This document shows positions 1-9,700 of a stretch of 64,000 bases of DNA, one piece after another. A program made the translations under genes and the position numbers. The stretch is from Chondrus crispus. Taxonomy: Eukaryota > Rhodophyta > Florideophyceae > Gigartinales > Gigartinaceae. The number at the start of each line of letters is the position of its first letter. The first letter of the stretch is position 1. A model generated the notes under the pieces. That model was given only the letters and a program-made list of their open reading frames with translations. It was not told the origin of the DNA and did no database searches. The DNA lies in assembly GCF_000350225.1 (NCBI RefSeq), contig NW_005179211.1, positions 234,666 to 298,665 on the forward strand, read 5' to 3'.

Positions 1-401
1 ACGTACAGCTTGTCGCCCCGCCACCGCCGCCTCTCGCCGCCTCCCGAAAATTTAGGCCAAAAAGGAGGGTGGCTACAGCTCACCGGGGGACATGTGCATT
101 GCTGGACAGGCGAGGCTGGCTTGATTCCCCACACCGACGCCGCCGTCCGGTGTTAAAATTGGACAAATTTAATGAGGGTGGGATTTCACATGAGACCGCA
201 CGTTGCGCACGGGCGGGCCTGTGCCGCACGCGTAACACGCTCCCACACACCTGTAGGGCTGTAGTAGGAGGGGCGGGATCTGAAGACTACGGGTCGGTGG
301 CATGGATCTTCACTAAGGGGAGCCGTGGGGAATTATGCGTTTGCAGCTCTACGTGGACACGTTTAAGTGTCGGGTATCACGTTCAAGTGTCGGGTGTCGG
401 G

Positions 402-545
402 TATAAAAGGGCTGGAAATTTACTACTGGCGACCGCCAGTAAGGTCGGTAGTCGCCGCATGCAAAGGCGGTGCGACGGAGAAAAGGGCTTCGCAGGGGTG
501 GTGTGCTTCGGTACCACTCCCCTGCTGCCCTTTTCTTTTGGTCGC
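402..545 (+). other. Possible structured RNA or structured leader
   Basis: A TATA-like box at 402-408 is followed by three consecutive stem-loops: arms TACTGGC/GCCAGTA at 424-441, a bulged stem GTCGC...GCGAC at 451-476, and a long hairpin at 481-534 whose outer arms are AAAAGGGC/GCCCTTTT around an inner GCAGGGG/CCCCTGC stem. It ends in a T-rich run, and a B-box-like word (GTTCAATTCC) lies just downstream near 549. No known RNA family was recognised. It could be a small RNA, a leader of a degraded element, or chance structure in GC-rich DNA. Confidence 0.3.
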
Positions 546-1352
546 GAGTTCAATTCCTCGCCCCGCCCCCCCACCCTTGGAATCCCCTCGTAGCTAGTAA
601 GTTCCGCGGCGCAGCGCAGGCGGAAGCCAAGGTACATCGAAGACTGTAGGGAAAAGCACATACACGACGTGTCCGTTCCGTGTAATATACGAGGGACTGG
701 AGCTGCTTCGGAAGTTATGACTATTAAAGTGGCGCAGACGCGGAATGTGGAGGAGGCGGCGCTGGGCTTTGATATTATCGAGTGCGTAGAGTTGATGGAG
801 CTAGTTTGAGAAGTGGACGGGAAAGAAGAGGTGTTGGAAAGCGTGGTGCGGTGGAAAGGGCGGAAGAATATTGGGATAGTAATGCCGCGCGAGCAGACGG
901 CGACGTTGAAGCGACGCCTGGGCTAGCTAGAGAGAGATGAGGGAGATAGAGAGGGTTTTCATTAAAGGAGGCGGGGAGGACTTTGTTCGTTGGTGTGGGC
1001 AGTTGGAATGGGGTGAGGAGAGATGGAGGTGGGAATGCGTCATAGAACGGGCGGGAGCATCTCCCAAGGAGACCCGTTTTCACGCGTGCCGTGCCACGTG
1101 CGCTCTTCTGCGCCAAAAACGGGCCCTGTCCCTCCCCACGCGCACGCGCTGGATCCTGCGCGCCGTCTACGGCACTGTAAATTTACCCCTTTTGCATCCA
1201 TCCAGTTGCACCCACCCCTCCCCTCTTTTTCTCCTCTACGCGTTACGGACCCCTTTCCTTTGCCTTCCCCCGCCCCCCAAACCCAGACGCCTACCGAAAA
1301 CCATACCACCTCCCCTTTGTTTTCTGTCCCCCCTTACCCCCAAACCCTCCCG

Positions 1353-1655
1353 ATGTCCACCGCCGCCTCCCAGCGCGGCCGCCGCCCCGTCTACACCATG
1401 CACGACCCCGCCGCAGCCGCCGCCCCTGCCGATCCCACCGCCCCCTCTAACTCCCGCCGCGGCCGGCACATCACGCCGCAGCCACCCATGCCCGTCGCCC
1501 CGGCCGACGGCCCCGCCTACGGCCACACGCGTCTCGCGCACGGGCATGGTCGGGCGCATCGCGGCGGCGGCCGTCATCTCGGCATCTCAGCGGCACCTGC
1601 CGCGCCCGCCGTCGACGCTCGAGCCGTTGCCACCGCACCAGAGACTGCCCTATAA
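1353..1655 (+). CDS. Hypothetical Ala/Pro-rich protein, possibly truncated
   Basis: An ATG at 1353 follows a pyrimidine-rich tract typical of a leader and opens a 100-codon frame ending at 1655. The product is rich in Ala, Pro, His and Arg, with runs such as PAAAAAPAD and a basic GRAHRGGGRH stretch; no domain was recognised. The frame is also open upstream to 1023. It may be the first exon of a host gene whose remainder was lost. Overlapping frames on both strands are also open because of high GC, so the coding call is weak. Confidence 0.22.
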   Translation: MSTAASQRGRRPVYTMHDPAAAAAPADPTAPSNSRRGRHITPQPPMPVAPADGPAYGHTRLAHGHGRAHRGGGRHLGISAAPAAPAVDARAVATAPETAL

Positions 1656-2088
1656 CTATGAAGTGTGCGGCACATGCAGCACATCTGAGATCGGATCTTG
1701 TCTTGAGCACAACATTTGGCACTTTGAATTCAACGTAATGTATAGAGGCTTTACCCTTCTAACCAATTTCCATTAACTCGAAATTAGTACAGGAGAACAC
1801 AATATATTAGTCTGTTCTTTTCGGTAGGGGTGGCTGTTCACAGCAGCGTTCTGACGACGTTGCGCAGCAACGTATATACTAATCCAGAGCAGCGTTCTGA
1901 CCACGTGGCGCAGCAACGTTTATGAAGCTCATCAGAAATTATAATGTTAATCAGTGGTACGCAAAAGTAAAGCACGAAAACAAGGTTGGAAATTGATACG
2001 ACTGTTATGTTGAATCAGAATATAAATATTTGGGGTCAAAAATAATGTACAAATACGATGGTGGGGACCACTGATTTTCAGTGATCCT
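1656..2088. repeat. AT-richer flank with short repeats and hairpins
   Basis: No gene is visible. A block of about 30 bases (GCAGCGTTCTGACSACGT...GCAGCAACGT) occurs twice, near 1842 and 1893, and a related TTCTGACCACGT word recurs near 2094. The first copy contains the inverted repeat ACGTTGC-GCA-GCAACGT. A hairpin with arms GGACCACTG and CAGTGATCC lies at 2064-2086. These look like remnants of a small mobile element or the edge of the LTR that follows. Confidence 0.3.
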
Positions 2089-2529
2089 GTGTATTCTGAC
2101 CACGTAGTGGTAGCTGCAGCGTCCGCGCGGTAATTAGGAATTGAGGGGCTGGTTTTTTAATGGCGTACAGTACCTGGTACGCACTAGGCGGCAGGTACTG
2201 TATACTGGGACAGGTGTCCGAGGCGTCCCTCTGAGGGGTTAAGACCTGACACCCGTCCCCACCATTAAACTGGGGCAAGCTCGCCCCCGTCCCTTTCGCG
2301 CCTATATACGTTCGTTTCGGTTGTCTATCGCGCACGCTGGCTTCTAACCCGTTACCGGTCGCTCCCGTTCACGCACCACGGGGCGACTGCGCGTAACCGG
2401 CCAGTGAGCCATTCCCGTTTCGCGAGCTCGTCCGATCGGTTCAATTAGCGCGTCGCGTCCACGCCGCGTGCTTCCTCGCTATAGCCTCCGCCTCTCACCC
2501 AACCCAGGGCGGAGAGGAATTATACCACA
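2089..2529 (+). repeat. GypD 5' LTR (left edge uncertain)
   Basis: The sequence ends in ...ACCACA at 2529, three bases before a primer-binding-site-like TGG, the same spacing as in GypA. A TATA-like CTATATAC lies near 2301. No second full copy was found, because the 3' LTR is truncated by GypC. Confidence 0.4.
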
Positions 2530-2532
2530 TTT

Positions 2533-2550
2533 TGGTGCTCTTGTGGAGGG
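2533..2550 (+). other. GypD primer binding site
   Basis: TGGTGCTCTTGTGGAGGG starts with the TGG complementary to a tRNA CCA end, just after the LTR. It differs by one base from the equivalent site of GypE and is unlike the site used by GypA, GypB and GypC. The tRNA was not identified. Confidence 0.55.
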
Positions 2551-2659
2551 GAATAACTCTAGAGGTTGAGCCGCACGCGTAGTCGCTCGATCGCGTGCAG
2601 AACCGTACGGACGGAAAAGGTTGAGAAATCACCGCGTCGATAGCGAAGCGTATTCCACG

Positions 2660-3261
2660 ATGAACCGACCGGAAGAAGGGGGAGACTCCGCCTCCGGGCG
2701 TCTGAGCACCCGCAGTGGCAGTGGCGCACCGCGCCCCCGGGTGGAGAACCCGGAAGCCTTGCTGCGACCGCCACCGCGACTGGGCCGCACGCGAGCGTCC
2801 GCATCAGATGTTACGCCGGCCGTGTCGGTAGGCACTGAGAATGGCGTCCAATGGATGGTCGACGAGATTCAGCCACGCATCCAGGCCTGGGTCGAGGAGT
2901 TCCTCGCTACTGAACTCCCCCAGGTAGCGCGCGTATGCCTCGACCGAACGGTGCCCGCGCTCGTGGACGCGCACGTACGCAGCGCGATACCACCGCTTTT
3001 GGACGAACTTCTACCCGCTCAAGTCCAATGCGAGGCGGTGACCGCGCTCACCACTGTGGATGAAGAATCCCCGTCCGGTACGGCTCTAAATGGAGCGATC
3101 AGCTCCCCCGTGGCCAATCGTCTGGCCACGACCTTCGCCGGAGCAGGAGTCGACGCACGCGAGCAGCGCGGCTCAACCGCTCCGGATTCTACGCTAAGGC
3201 ACGCTGAACCGATTGGCGCCGCACCCGGGATCGGTACAATGGCCTCTCACCCGGAGGGTAA
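2660..3261 (+). pseudogene. gag: GypD gag, N-terminal part (split by GypB)
   Basis: The first ATG after the PBS is at 2660. This half encodes a Ser/Arg/Pro-rich start followed by an amphipathic segment around WMVDEIQPRIQAWVEEF. The frame runs into the LTR of GypB at 3262. The target duplication GGTAA (3257-3261 and 18492-18496) lets it be matched to the continuation at 18497 in the same phase, so before the insertion this was one gag ORF of about 828 codons. Gag forms the particle shell and packages element RNA. Confidence 0.75.
3257..3261. repeat. Target site duplication of GypB, left copy
   Basis: GGTAA immediately left of the 5' LTR is repeated exactly at 18492-18496 right of the 3' LTR. 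Five bases is the usual Ty3/gypsy duplication length. Confidence 0.95.
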
Positions 3262-3921
3262 TGTGGTATAACCCCCCCCCCCTGGGGGCTTTATTTTAGA
3301 TTAGATCAACTCAGAATCGGATCGGTTACTGTAGGGCTCGATGCTCTACAGTACCACCACGTGTACCCCCGAGTACAGGGGGCGCACGTGTACACGTGTA
3401 CGCGCGGGACCGAAGAGCGCACACACACGTGTACTGTCAGCCCCGATGGCTGAAAGTATTACAGTGCCGACCGACCGCTACAGTACATCGGTACTGTACT
3501 ATTATGATAGGTTGTTTTGTATATTAAATATGAAGCGGACCGGCGGCGGTGGAGGAGGACAAGCACGGACTTGTCACCCACCGACCGTCAAGGTCCGACT
3601 TCCCGCTTATTCTAAGGTAGCGCTCGCTAACTACCTTAGAGCGGCACCGAGCGCGGGTTGAGGACGCGCGCGGTACGCCCACGAGTCGGCTCCGCCTCCG
3701 CCCGTCGGTACTGGATCGTCACCCAGTACCGCGCCGGGGCGTCGAGGCGTCGAACCGCTCGCGCGTACCGGCGTCCTCCCCGTTCCCGCTCTACCACGCT
3801 ACCCGGGCCCGCTGCCCGGTGCCGTTAGCTGGTGTCCCGCTTCACCCCCGTCTTCCCGTTCGGACGGGGTCTACGTCGAGCTGTGCATACACCCCTCTCC
3901 GTTGGGGGTGTTTATGCTACA
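3262..3921 (+). repeat. GypB 5' LTR
   Basis: 660 bp, TGTGGTATAA...TGCTACA. It contains CACGTGTAC words near 3358 and 3390, repeated TACAGTA/GTACTGT words, a TATA-like TATATTAAATA at 3520-3530, and stem-loops in the transcribed part: TCTAAGGTAG/CTACCTTAGA near 3611-3640, GGTACTGG/CCAGTACC at 3707-3730, and a U5 hairpin CACCCC/GGGGTG near 3890-3912 flanked by GCAT/ATGC. The last two have covarying counterparts in the GypC LTR. Confidence 0.95.
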
Positions 3922-3922
3922 G

Positions 3923-3941
3923 TGGTCTCCCGACCTAGAAG
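3923..3941 (+). other. GypB primer binding site
   Basis: TGGTCTCCCGACCTAGAAG begins one base after the LTR and is identical in GypC (28507) and GypA (50050), although the GypA LTR is unrelated. It should pair with the 3' end of a tRNA to prime minus-strand DNA synthesis; the tRNA was not identified. Confidence 0.75.
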
Positions 3942-4001
3942 ACCCTGGAGTCCGATCTCCGAGAAGACTTCCGCTTCCCTCCGCAAACCGATCGCGTCGA
4001 G

Positions 4002-6572
4002 ATGAGCCAAGAGTTTGAGGCCTCGATCCGCTCCGAAGCGGCAGATCTGAGTCCGGCCGCTGTGCAGTCCCCATCCGCCCCGTCGGGCGACGGCGACGCA
4101 GGTCCTCGTGACCGCGAACCGTCGCTCGGATCCTCCGAGGAAAGAGCGGCGGCGATGTTTGAACGCATAGCCGAATACATCGAGGAAGTCCGTACTTCCC
4201 TTCGGATCGATGTATCGGACCATGTATACACTCGGTGTATGGCCGAACTCCGCTCCCTGCGTGAAGGGAGGTTCGATAGAGTGACGCAGTCCTTAGAGAA
4301 TCTCCGAGCACTGATCGACGAGTTACACTCGCGGATCGTGCTCGTCGAAGACTCCCGTTTCGCCTCGCCCGGACCGTCCGGGCAAGGTCGCCCTGAGAGG
4401 CCGACCTCGGTGAGACGACCCGAGAACCGAACCTCTCCGTCCGCAGAGCAATTGGGTGCGTTCGCGCACCTCTCCGCTGAGCTCGACGCCACTCGTCGGC
4501 GTGCTCGTGACATGGAACGTACCATGGCCGAAAGGCTACCCGGTGCCCCCCCGAGAGGGCCCGGTGGTACCGTACCTCCGAGCGCCGCCGCCCCCGAGGG
4601 TTGGCGTCCGACTGGTGCCGCTACCAGTCGGACTGCAGAAGGAAGCCGTCCTCCGATAGACGCGAACTTCGCGTCTGAGACCCAAGCCTTGCCGCCTATC
4701 GCCGGAAGTAGGCGGCAAGTGGACCGCGTATCGTACGCGGACGAAAAGGACCGTGGAGGAGCCGCTCGCGGATCCGGAGAACCGATGTTCTCCGTCGATC
4801 CCCGCTGGGGCGGCTACCCGCCGGCGAGTTACGCCGAGCATCCAGGTCCGGTAGACGTCCGTACGCTACCGGTTACCTCCTTCGGCACGCTGGGTCCCGC
4901 TGAACCCGGGCTCGAGCCGGTACATACGATGATCCAAGAGTTCAGCGCCGTTGCTGACTATCGTATGTACCGCTTGGATAACACCTCGAGGCTCGTTACC
5001 TCGGGTGACGCGGGACGGATCGCGAAGTACGTCCAACGCTGTCGTGGGATCCGTCCCACGATGCGCAGCTTCGACGGTACCGACCCGATCCAGCTGCTGC
5101 CGTTCTTGAAGGATATCCGAATCACCTTCAATTCGCAACACCTGACCGAAGGTGTTGCGGTACGAGTCCTCGCGCACTTCCTCGAGCGCGACGCGGAGCG
5201 CCTGTATACGAGTTATACGATGCGTGGCCTCCGCGCCGGCCAGCTCCACGACGACGTGAGCTGGCCGGGGCTCGTGAATCAATTCTTAAAACGCTACCTC
5301 ACGGACGACGTGTTAGGTGAAGCGTACGACGCTGTCGCTACGGCGCGACAGCAATCGCATGAGACGGAAAGCACGTTTGCTGACCGACTCGAGACTGCCG
5401 CGTTCCGATGCACGGCAGTCTTCTCCGAACAGTCCCTCGCGCACTACTTCGTGCGGGGACTTGCACCGGCAACCCGTGCTGCAGTATCCGAAACTGTGCA
5501 AAGGCTGCCAGGCAGTCAGAAGACCGATCTTCCGACCATCCGCCGTATCGCCACGGCGGAAGGTACAACGTACCGCGCTAGGCGCGGTCTACCTCTGCCG
5601 GATTCGAAACCGGCAGGGAGGGCTGGCAGGACTACGAAGTCCGCCGCGACAAGTTCTCCCGCCTCGACCCTCCATATCGGGGAGGATGAGTGGCAGGCCG
5701 ACCCTGTCCTCATTACGCAAGGAGCAGGGCCCGTGGGGGCACGAACCCCCTCACCGATGTCGACCGGAACGACATCGAGTTACGCGACCGCCTTCGCGGC
5801 CACTCCAAGAGCGGCAAGGGGTACGGACCCCCGGGTCGCAGAGCTCGACATATCGAGCAGAGATGCAGGAGGCGAAGCGCCTCGCGTGCCCCTCCTCACC
5901 GATGAGGAGGCGCGGCATGCGGCGACCTTCGCCTCAACGGACGGCAGCGCGTACGTGTGCTGGCTATGCCGTACGTACGGGCATGCCATGTACGCGTGCC
6001 CGTTCCTGTCGCCGGAACAACGAATGTTCACGGCGTACAGGAACTACCGCTACCAGATGGAGACGCGCCCCGGCGCGCGCAATCTCCTCCGGCAAGCGGT
6101 GGGCGAGGGCCGTCCTCCGCGTCAAGGTTTCCCGAACCGAACGGGTGGGGGTGCACGCTTCGCCCCCCGTGGAGGCGGGTACCGTCGTAACGAAGTCGAT
6201 CGTCGGGATCGACCCGCCTATCGCCAGGCGGACACAAGGTACCCCCGACAAGGAGAAATAGGGGACCGAGACCGTTCTCGGTTACCCCAACAGGTACAAA
6301 ATGCGATAATGTACCTGCAAGACTGGGTAGAGGATCCGTACCCTCTACCCACGGAGGGTCACGAAGGAGAGCCGACTCGCTTCGTCCCCCATATCCTGCG
6401 ACGACCGGACGCCGCAGGTCAAGGCCCGGAAGTACCGGAGTACTTCGCTAAGGCCGCCGAGCCGCAGTGGGGGAATCGTCCCGACCCACGCGACCGGCTA
6501 CCGGAAGAGGACCTGGCCGTCGATAGCCAGGAGGTTAGCTCCGATAGCACGGGTAGTTCGAAAAAAGGGTAA
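4002..6572 (+). CDS. gag: GypB Gag, 856 aa
   Basis: Structural polyprotein of the retrotransposon particle. After an acidic/Ser-rich start, residues about 50-110 form a charged helix (ERIAEYIEEVRTSLRI...). The central region with PFLKDIRITFNSQHL and FLKRYLTDDVLGEAY is the retrotransposon gag capsid-like domain. A CCHC zinc knuckle (C-x2-C-x4-H-x4-C, CWLCRTYGHAMYAC) starts near residue 653, followed by an Arg/Gly/Asp-rich tail suited to RNA binding. The start at 4002 is the first ATG after the PBS. The frame is intact and collinear with GypC Gag. The coding sequence carries at least a dozen short stem-loops. It ends 140 nt before pol. Confidence 0.93.
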   Translation: MSQEFEASIRSEAADLSPAAVQSPSAPSGDGDAGPRDREPSLGSSEERAAAMFERIAEYIEEVRTSLRIDVSDHVYTRCMAELRSLREGRFDRVTQSLENLRALIDELHSRIVLVEDSRFASPGPSGQGRPERPTSVRRPENRTSPSAEQLGAFAHLSAELDATRRRARDMERTMAERLPGAPPRGPGGTVPPSAAAPEGWRPTGAATSRTAEGSRPPIDANFASETQALPPIAGSRRQVDRVSYADEKDRGGAARGSGEPMFSVDPRWGGYPPASYAEHPGPVDVRTLPVTSFGTLGPAEPGLEPVHTMIQEFSAVADYRMYRLDNTSRLVTSGDAGRIAKYVQRCRGIRPTMRSFDGTDPIQLLPFLKDIRITFNSQHLTEGVAVRVLAHFLERDAERLYTSYTMRGLRAGQLHDDVSWPGLVNQFLKRYLTDDVLGEAYDAVATARQQSHETESTFADRLETAAFRCTAVFSEQSLAHYFVRGLAPATRAAVSETVQRLPGSQKTDLPTIRRIATAEGTTYRARRGLPLPDSKPAGRAGRTTKSAATSSPASTLHIGEDEWQADPVLITQGAGPVGARTPSPMSTGTTSSYATAFAATPRAARGTDPRVAELDISSRDAGGEAPRVPLLTDEEARHAATFASTDGSAYVCWLCRTYGHAMYACPFLSPEQRMFTAYRNYRYQMETRPGARNLLRQAVGEGRPPRQGFPNRTGGGARFAPRGGGYRRNEVDRRDRPAYRQADTRYPRQGEIGDRDRSRLPQQVQNAIMYLQDWVEDPYPLPTEGHEGEPTRFVPHILRRPDAAGQGPEVPEYFAKAAEPQWGNRPDPRDRLPEEDLAVDSQEVSSDSTGSSKKG

Positions 6573-6681
6573 AGACGGTTACGTACACGCGGTCGCGTGA
6601 GCCGTCTTGTCCCCACGAACTAGACCCGACCCCGCGTGCTCGCCAAGGACACGGGGGGTATTGTCCGATAATACATCCCCC
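6572..6681 (+). promoter_or_regulatory. GypB gag-pol spacer hairpins
   Basis: Two stem-loops follow the gag stop: AAGACGG/CCGTCTT spanning 6572-6608, and GGGGG..GTATT/AATAC..CCCCC spanning 6654-6681 with loop GTCCGAT. GypC has both at the equivalent place, the second with different, perfectly paired arms. The position suggests a role in translating pol after gag or in RNA packaging; neither is shown by sequence. Confidence 0.55.
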
Positions 6682-6712
6682 GCTTCCGGAGGCGGGCACG
6701 GGAGCTCCTGTA

Positions 6713-9700
6713 ATGCCGATACAGGAGGGAGCGCACGTCGAGGCCTCCGAAGGCCCGACGTTAGGAGAACAAGACACCGGGACAGCCGACGTCCCGGTGA
6801 GGCGTAACGATGGCGACGGAGGCAACGACGACCGAAAAGATTCGGTCGACCCCCTGGCTCCCGCGAGCCCAAGGTCGCCGGAGAAAGGTCCGTGTCGTAC
6901 GGACTCGAGTAATCCGAGGGGCGTCACTGATCCGCGGACGCCCCAAGGAAGCGGGAGAAGGAAACGCAAGCGGGGCTAGCACCGAAATCGAGGGCCCCGG
7001 CGGAACGACCTCACCGACAAGGTCGCCCCGAAGGTTGTCGACGGCGTCATTTGCCTTATGACGTCGAAGATCTACAACGTCCTCGGCTCGATAGCCACAG
7101 AGGGAAATGCATTTAAACCCGCACGATCGCCGTTGATACGTGCTCGGGGTATAATCTGGTGAGGAAGGCCGACCTTCCACCCGATTGGACGCGTTACGTC
7201 GAGCACGACGCACCCCTGCCACGATTGGCAGGCGCAAATGGCAACCCCCTCAAGCTTTCGGCCGTCGTCCGCCTGGCGGTGCGGCTGAGGAACACGGTGT
7301 TCCGAATTCCGTTCGTAGTTGCGGACCAGCTCGCCGTGCCGATCCTTCTCGGCACGGCCTTCATCGATACGCACGTGCGATGTATCGACATCGAAGCTCA
7401 ACGAATGGAGCTACGCCAAGGCGGTTCCGTCGCCATCGTCGACGGAAAGGGGGAGTCGACTGCCCCTACCAGGCGACACGGGCGACACACGGGTCGGCCA
7501 GACGTACGCGAGGAGGCCCCGCAAGCGATCCGAATCGCCCGCTGGGTTACCATCCCCGCGATGTCACAAGCCCGCGTGCGTGTGACAACTGCGGGGAGGG
7601 GCCTCGTGTTCCTGGAACCCAAGCCCTCACTCCAACACCGACATGGAGTGAGGCTGACGAATGGCGTCGCGGAGGTCCTACCGAATCAGACCTTCGACGT
7701 CATCGTCGCGAATTTCTCACGACGAGAAAGAAGGCTTCCGAAGCACACCGTCGTGGGATACGCGAAGCGCAACCCCCTCGCGATCCTCACTCCCGAACGT
7801 AAGGTCGCCGAGGGGATCGCGCACGCGCTACACCTGACCGACTTGACCGATCAAGTCGGTGGGGTAGGAGTTGGCCGATCCAACTCCGACGATAAGACCA
7901 CCGCCGGGGGCAGGGGGGTCGACCCGGTCGAACGGTCACCTTTAGGCCAACCGGCGGCGAGAGGTACTGTACTCCCCCAGCAAAAGGAACCCGAAAATCC
8001 ACCGATGGATTGGGAAAAAGAGATCGACCTGTCATACATCGACGATGACAAGCTCCGTGGCCACGTACTCGAGATGCTCCGTAAGCACTCGAGTCTGTGG
8101 AGCGGTGCGCTTGGAACGATCCAAGCCACGGAGCACCGCATTCCCCTCGAACCGGGAACGAAACCGATTCGTTCTATGCCCTATCGGAAGGGCCCGGCCA
8201 TGCGCGAAATGGTCGCGAAGGAGGTCAACAAGATGTTGAACGCAGGGGTTATCGAACCCGCGAGCACCGAGTGGGCGTCCCCCGTGGTGCTCGTACCGAA
8301 GAAAGACGGGTCTCTTCGGTTCTGCGTGGACTACCGGCGTCTCAACGCGAAGACCGCAGCGGATTCGTATCCGCTGCCACGGATGGACGACTGCATCGAC
8401 TCGTTAGGAGATGCAGCCGTCTTCACCACGTTGGACTGCAATTCCGGTTATTGGCAGATCCCGGTCGCTCCGGAAGACCGGGATAAGACCACGTTTACGA
8501 CGCACATGGGCACGTTTCGCCACTTGCGCATGCCGTTTGGACTCAAAGGGGCACCGGCCACCTTCCAACGTGCGCTCGACATAATACTCTCCGGAGTTCG
8601 CTGGCAAATATGCCTCGTCTATCTCGACGACGTGATCGTGTTCTCCCGTACGCACGTAGAACACGCGAGGCATCTCGATACCGTCTTGAGCTTACTGCGG
8701 AGTTCGGGTATCTCCCTTAAGCTCAAGAAGTGCAGCTTCTTCCGACCTAAGGTGCACTACCTGGGGCACGTCATCTCCCCAGGCAAGTGGAGCGTGGCCG
8801 ATACGGCGGCTGACGCTTTCAAGACGTTCACGTTCCCGAGGACGTTGACGCAAGTGCGCTCGTTCCTCGGGGCGTGTAACGTATACCGCCGATTCGTTAA
8901 GGGGTTCTCTAAGATTGCGCGTCCTCTGACCGACATGACGCGCAAGGATTCGGATCCCGATTTCTATAACCCTACGGAGCTGCAACTTCAGGCGTTCGAG
9001 AACCTTAAGAAATGCATGATCGCTCCGCCGATCCTCGCGTTGCCCCGGCACGGTCGTCCGTACATGATAGACACCGACGCGAGTGCCTACCAACTCGGCT
9101 GCACGTTACTTCAGGAGCACGAAGAGCCGAACGACTGGCGCCCCGTGGGGTATTGGTCGTACTCACTGTCCGATAGTGAGCGCAACTACAGCGCTACCGA
9201 ACGCGAGTGCTTCGCCGTAGTGTGGGCCGTCCGTACACTACGGCCGTACGTAGAAGGCACGAAGTTCACCGTACGGACGGACCATGACGCCCTCCGATGG
9301 CTCATGTCCCTCACCGAGAGTTCCGGAAGACTCACCCGGTGGCGGCTACGTCTGGCTGAATACGATTTCACCATTCAGTACCGCCCCGGACGCGTGCATC
9401 AGGTGCCCGATGCCCTGTCACGACTCGTGTCGCCGAAGGTCGCCGATGACCTTCGCTCCACCGTCGAGGTGGATGACGACATCCCCACTTTCGACGGGGG
9501 CACGACAGTTCGAGACGTATCGAACGAGCTCACGGACCACGCTTGTACCGCGAGCTGTGATCATCAGGCCGTCCATGTCTTCGTGACGACACGGAACCAA
9601 GCTGAAGCCCGGACAAGGTCGCGCGTACGGACGCGCGAAGAACCGCGAGGAGACGACGAGGCCCCCGCTCTCCAAGGACCCAATTCGTTTGGGAGGAGAA

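Noticed and set aside
540..565. Possible tRNA gene or tRNA-derived SINE
   Set aside because: Only a B-box-like word is present; no A box, acceptor stem or proper T-stem pairing could be built.
717..935. Possible short coding trace (MTIKVAQTRNVEEAALGF...) with one internal TGA at 807
   Set aside because: Protein-like in feel, but it has no recognisable domain, is interrupted, and has no extension on either side.
937..1776. 279-aa proline-rich ORF
   Set aside because: Low-complexity CCN runs stay open in several frames; the ATG at 1353 in another frame has the better context, and neither shows a domain.
5317..6261. 314-aa Arg-rich ORF overlapping GypB gag
   Set aside because: Alternative frame of gag; not preserved in GypC at the same place.
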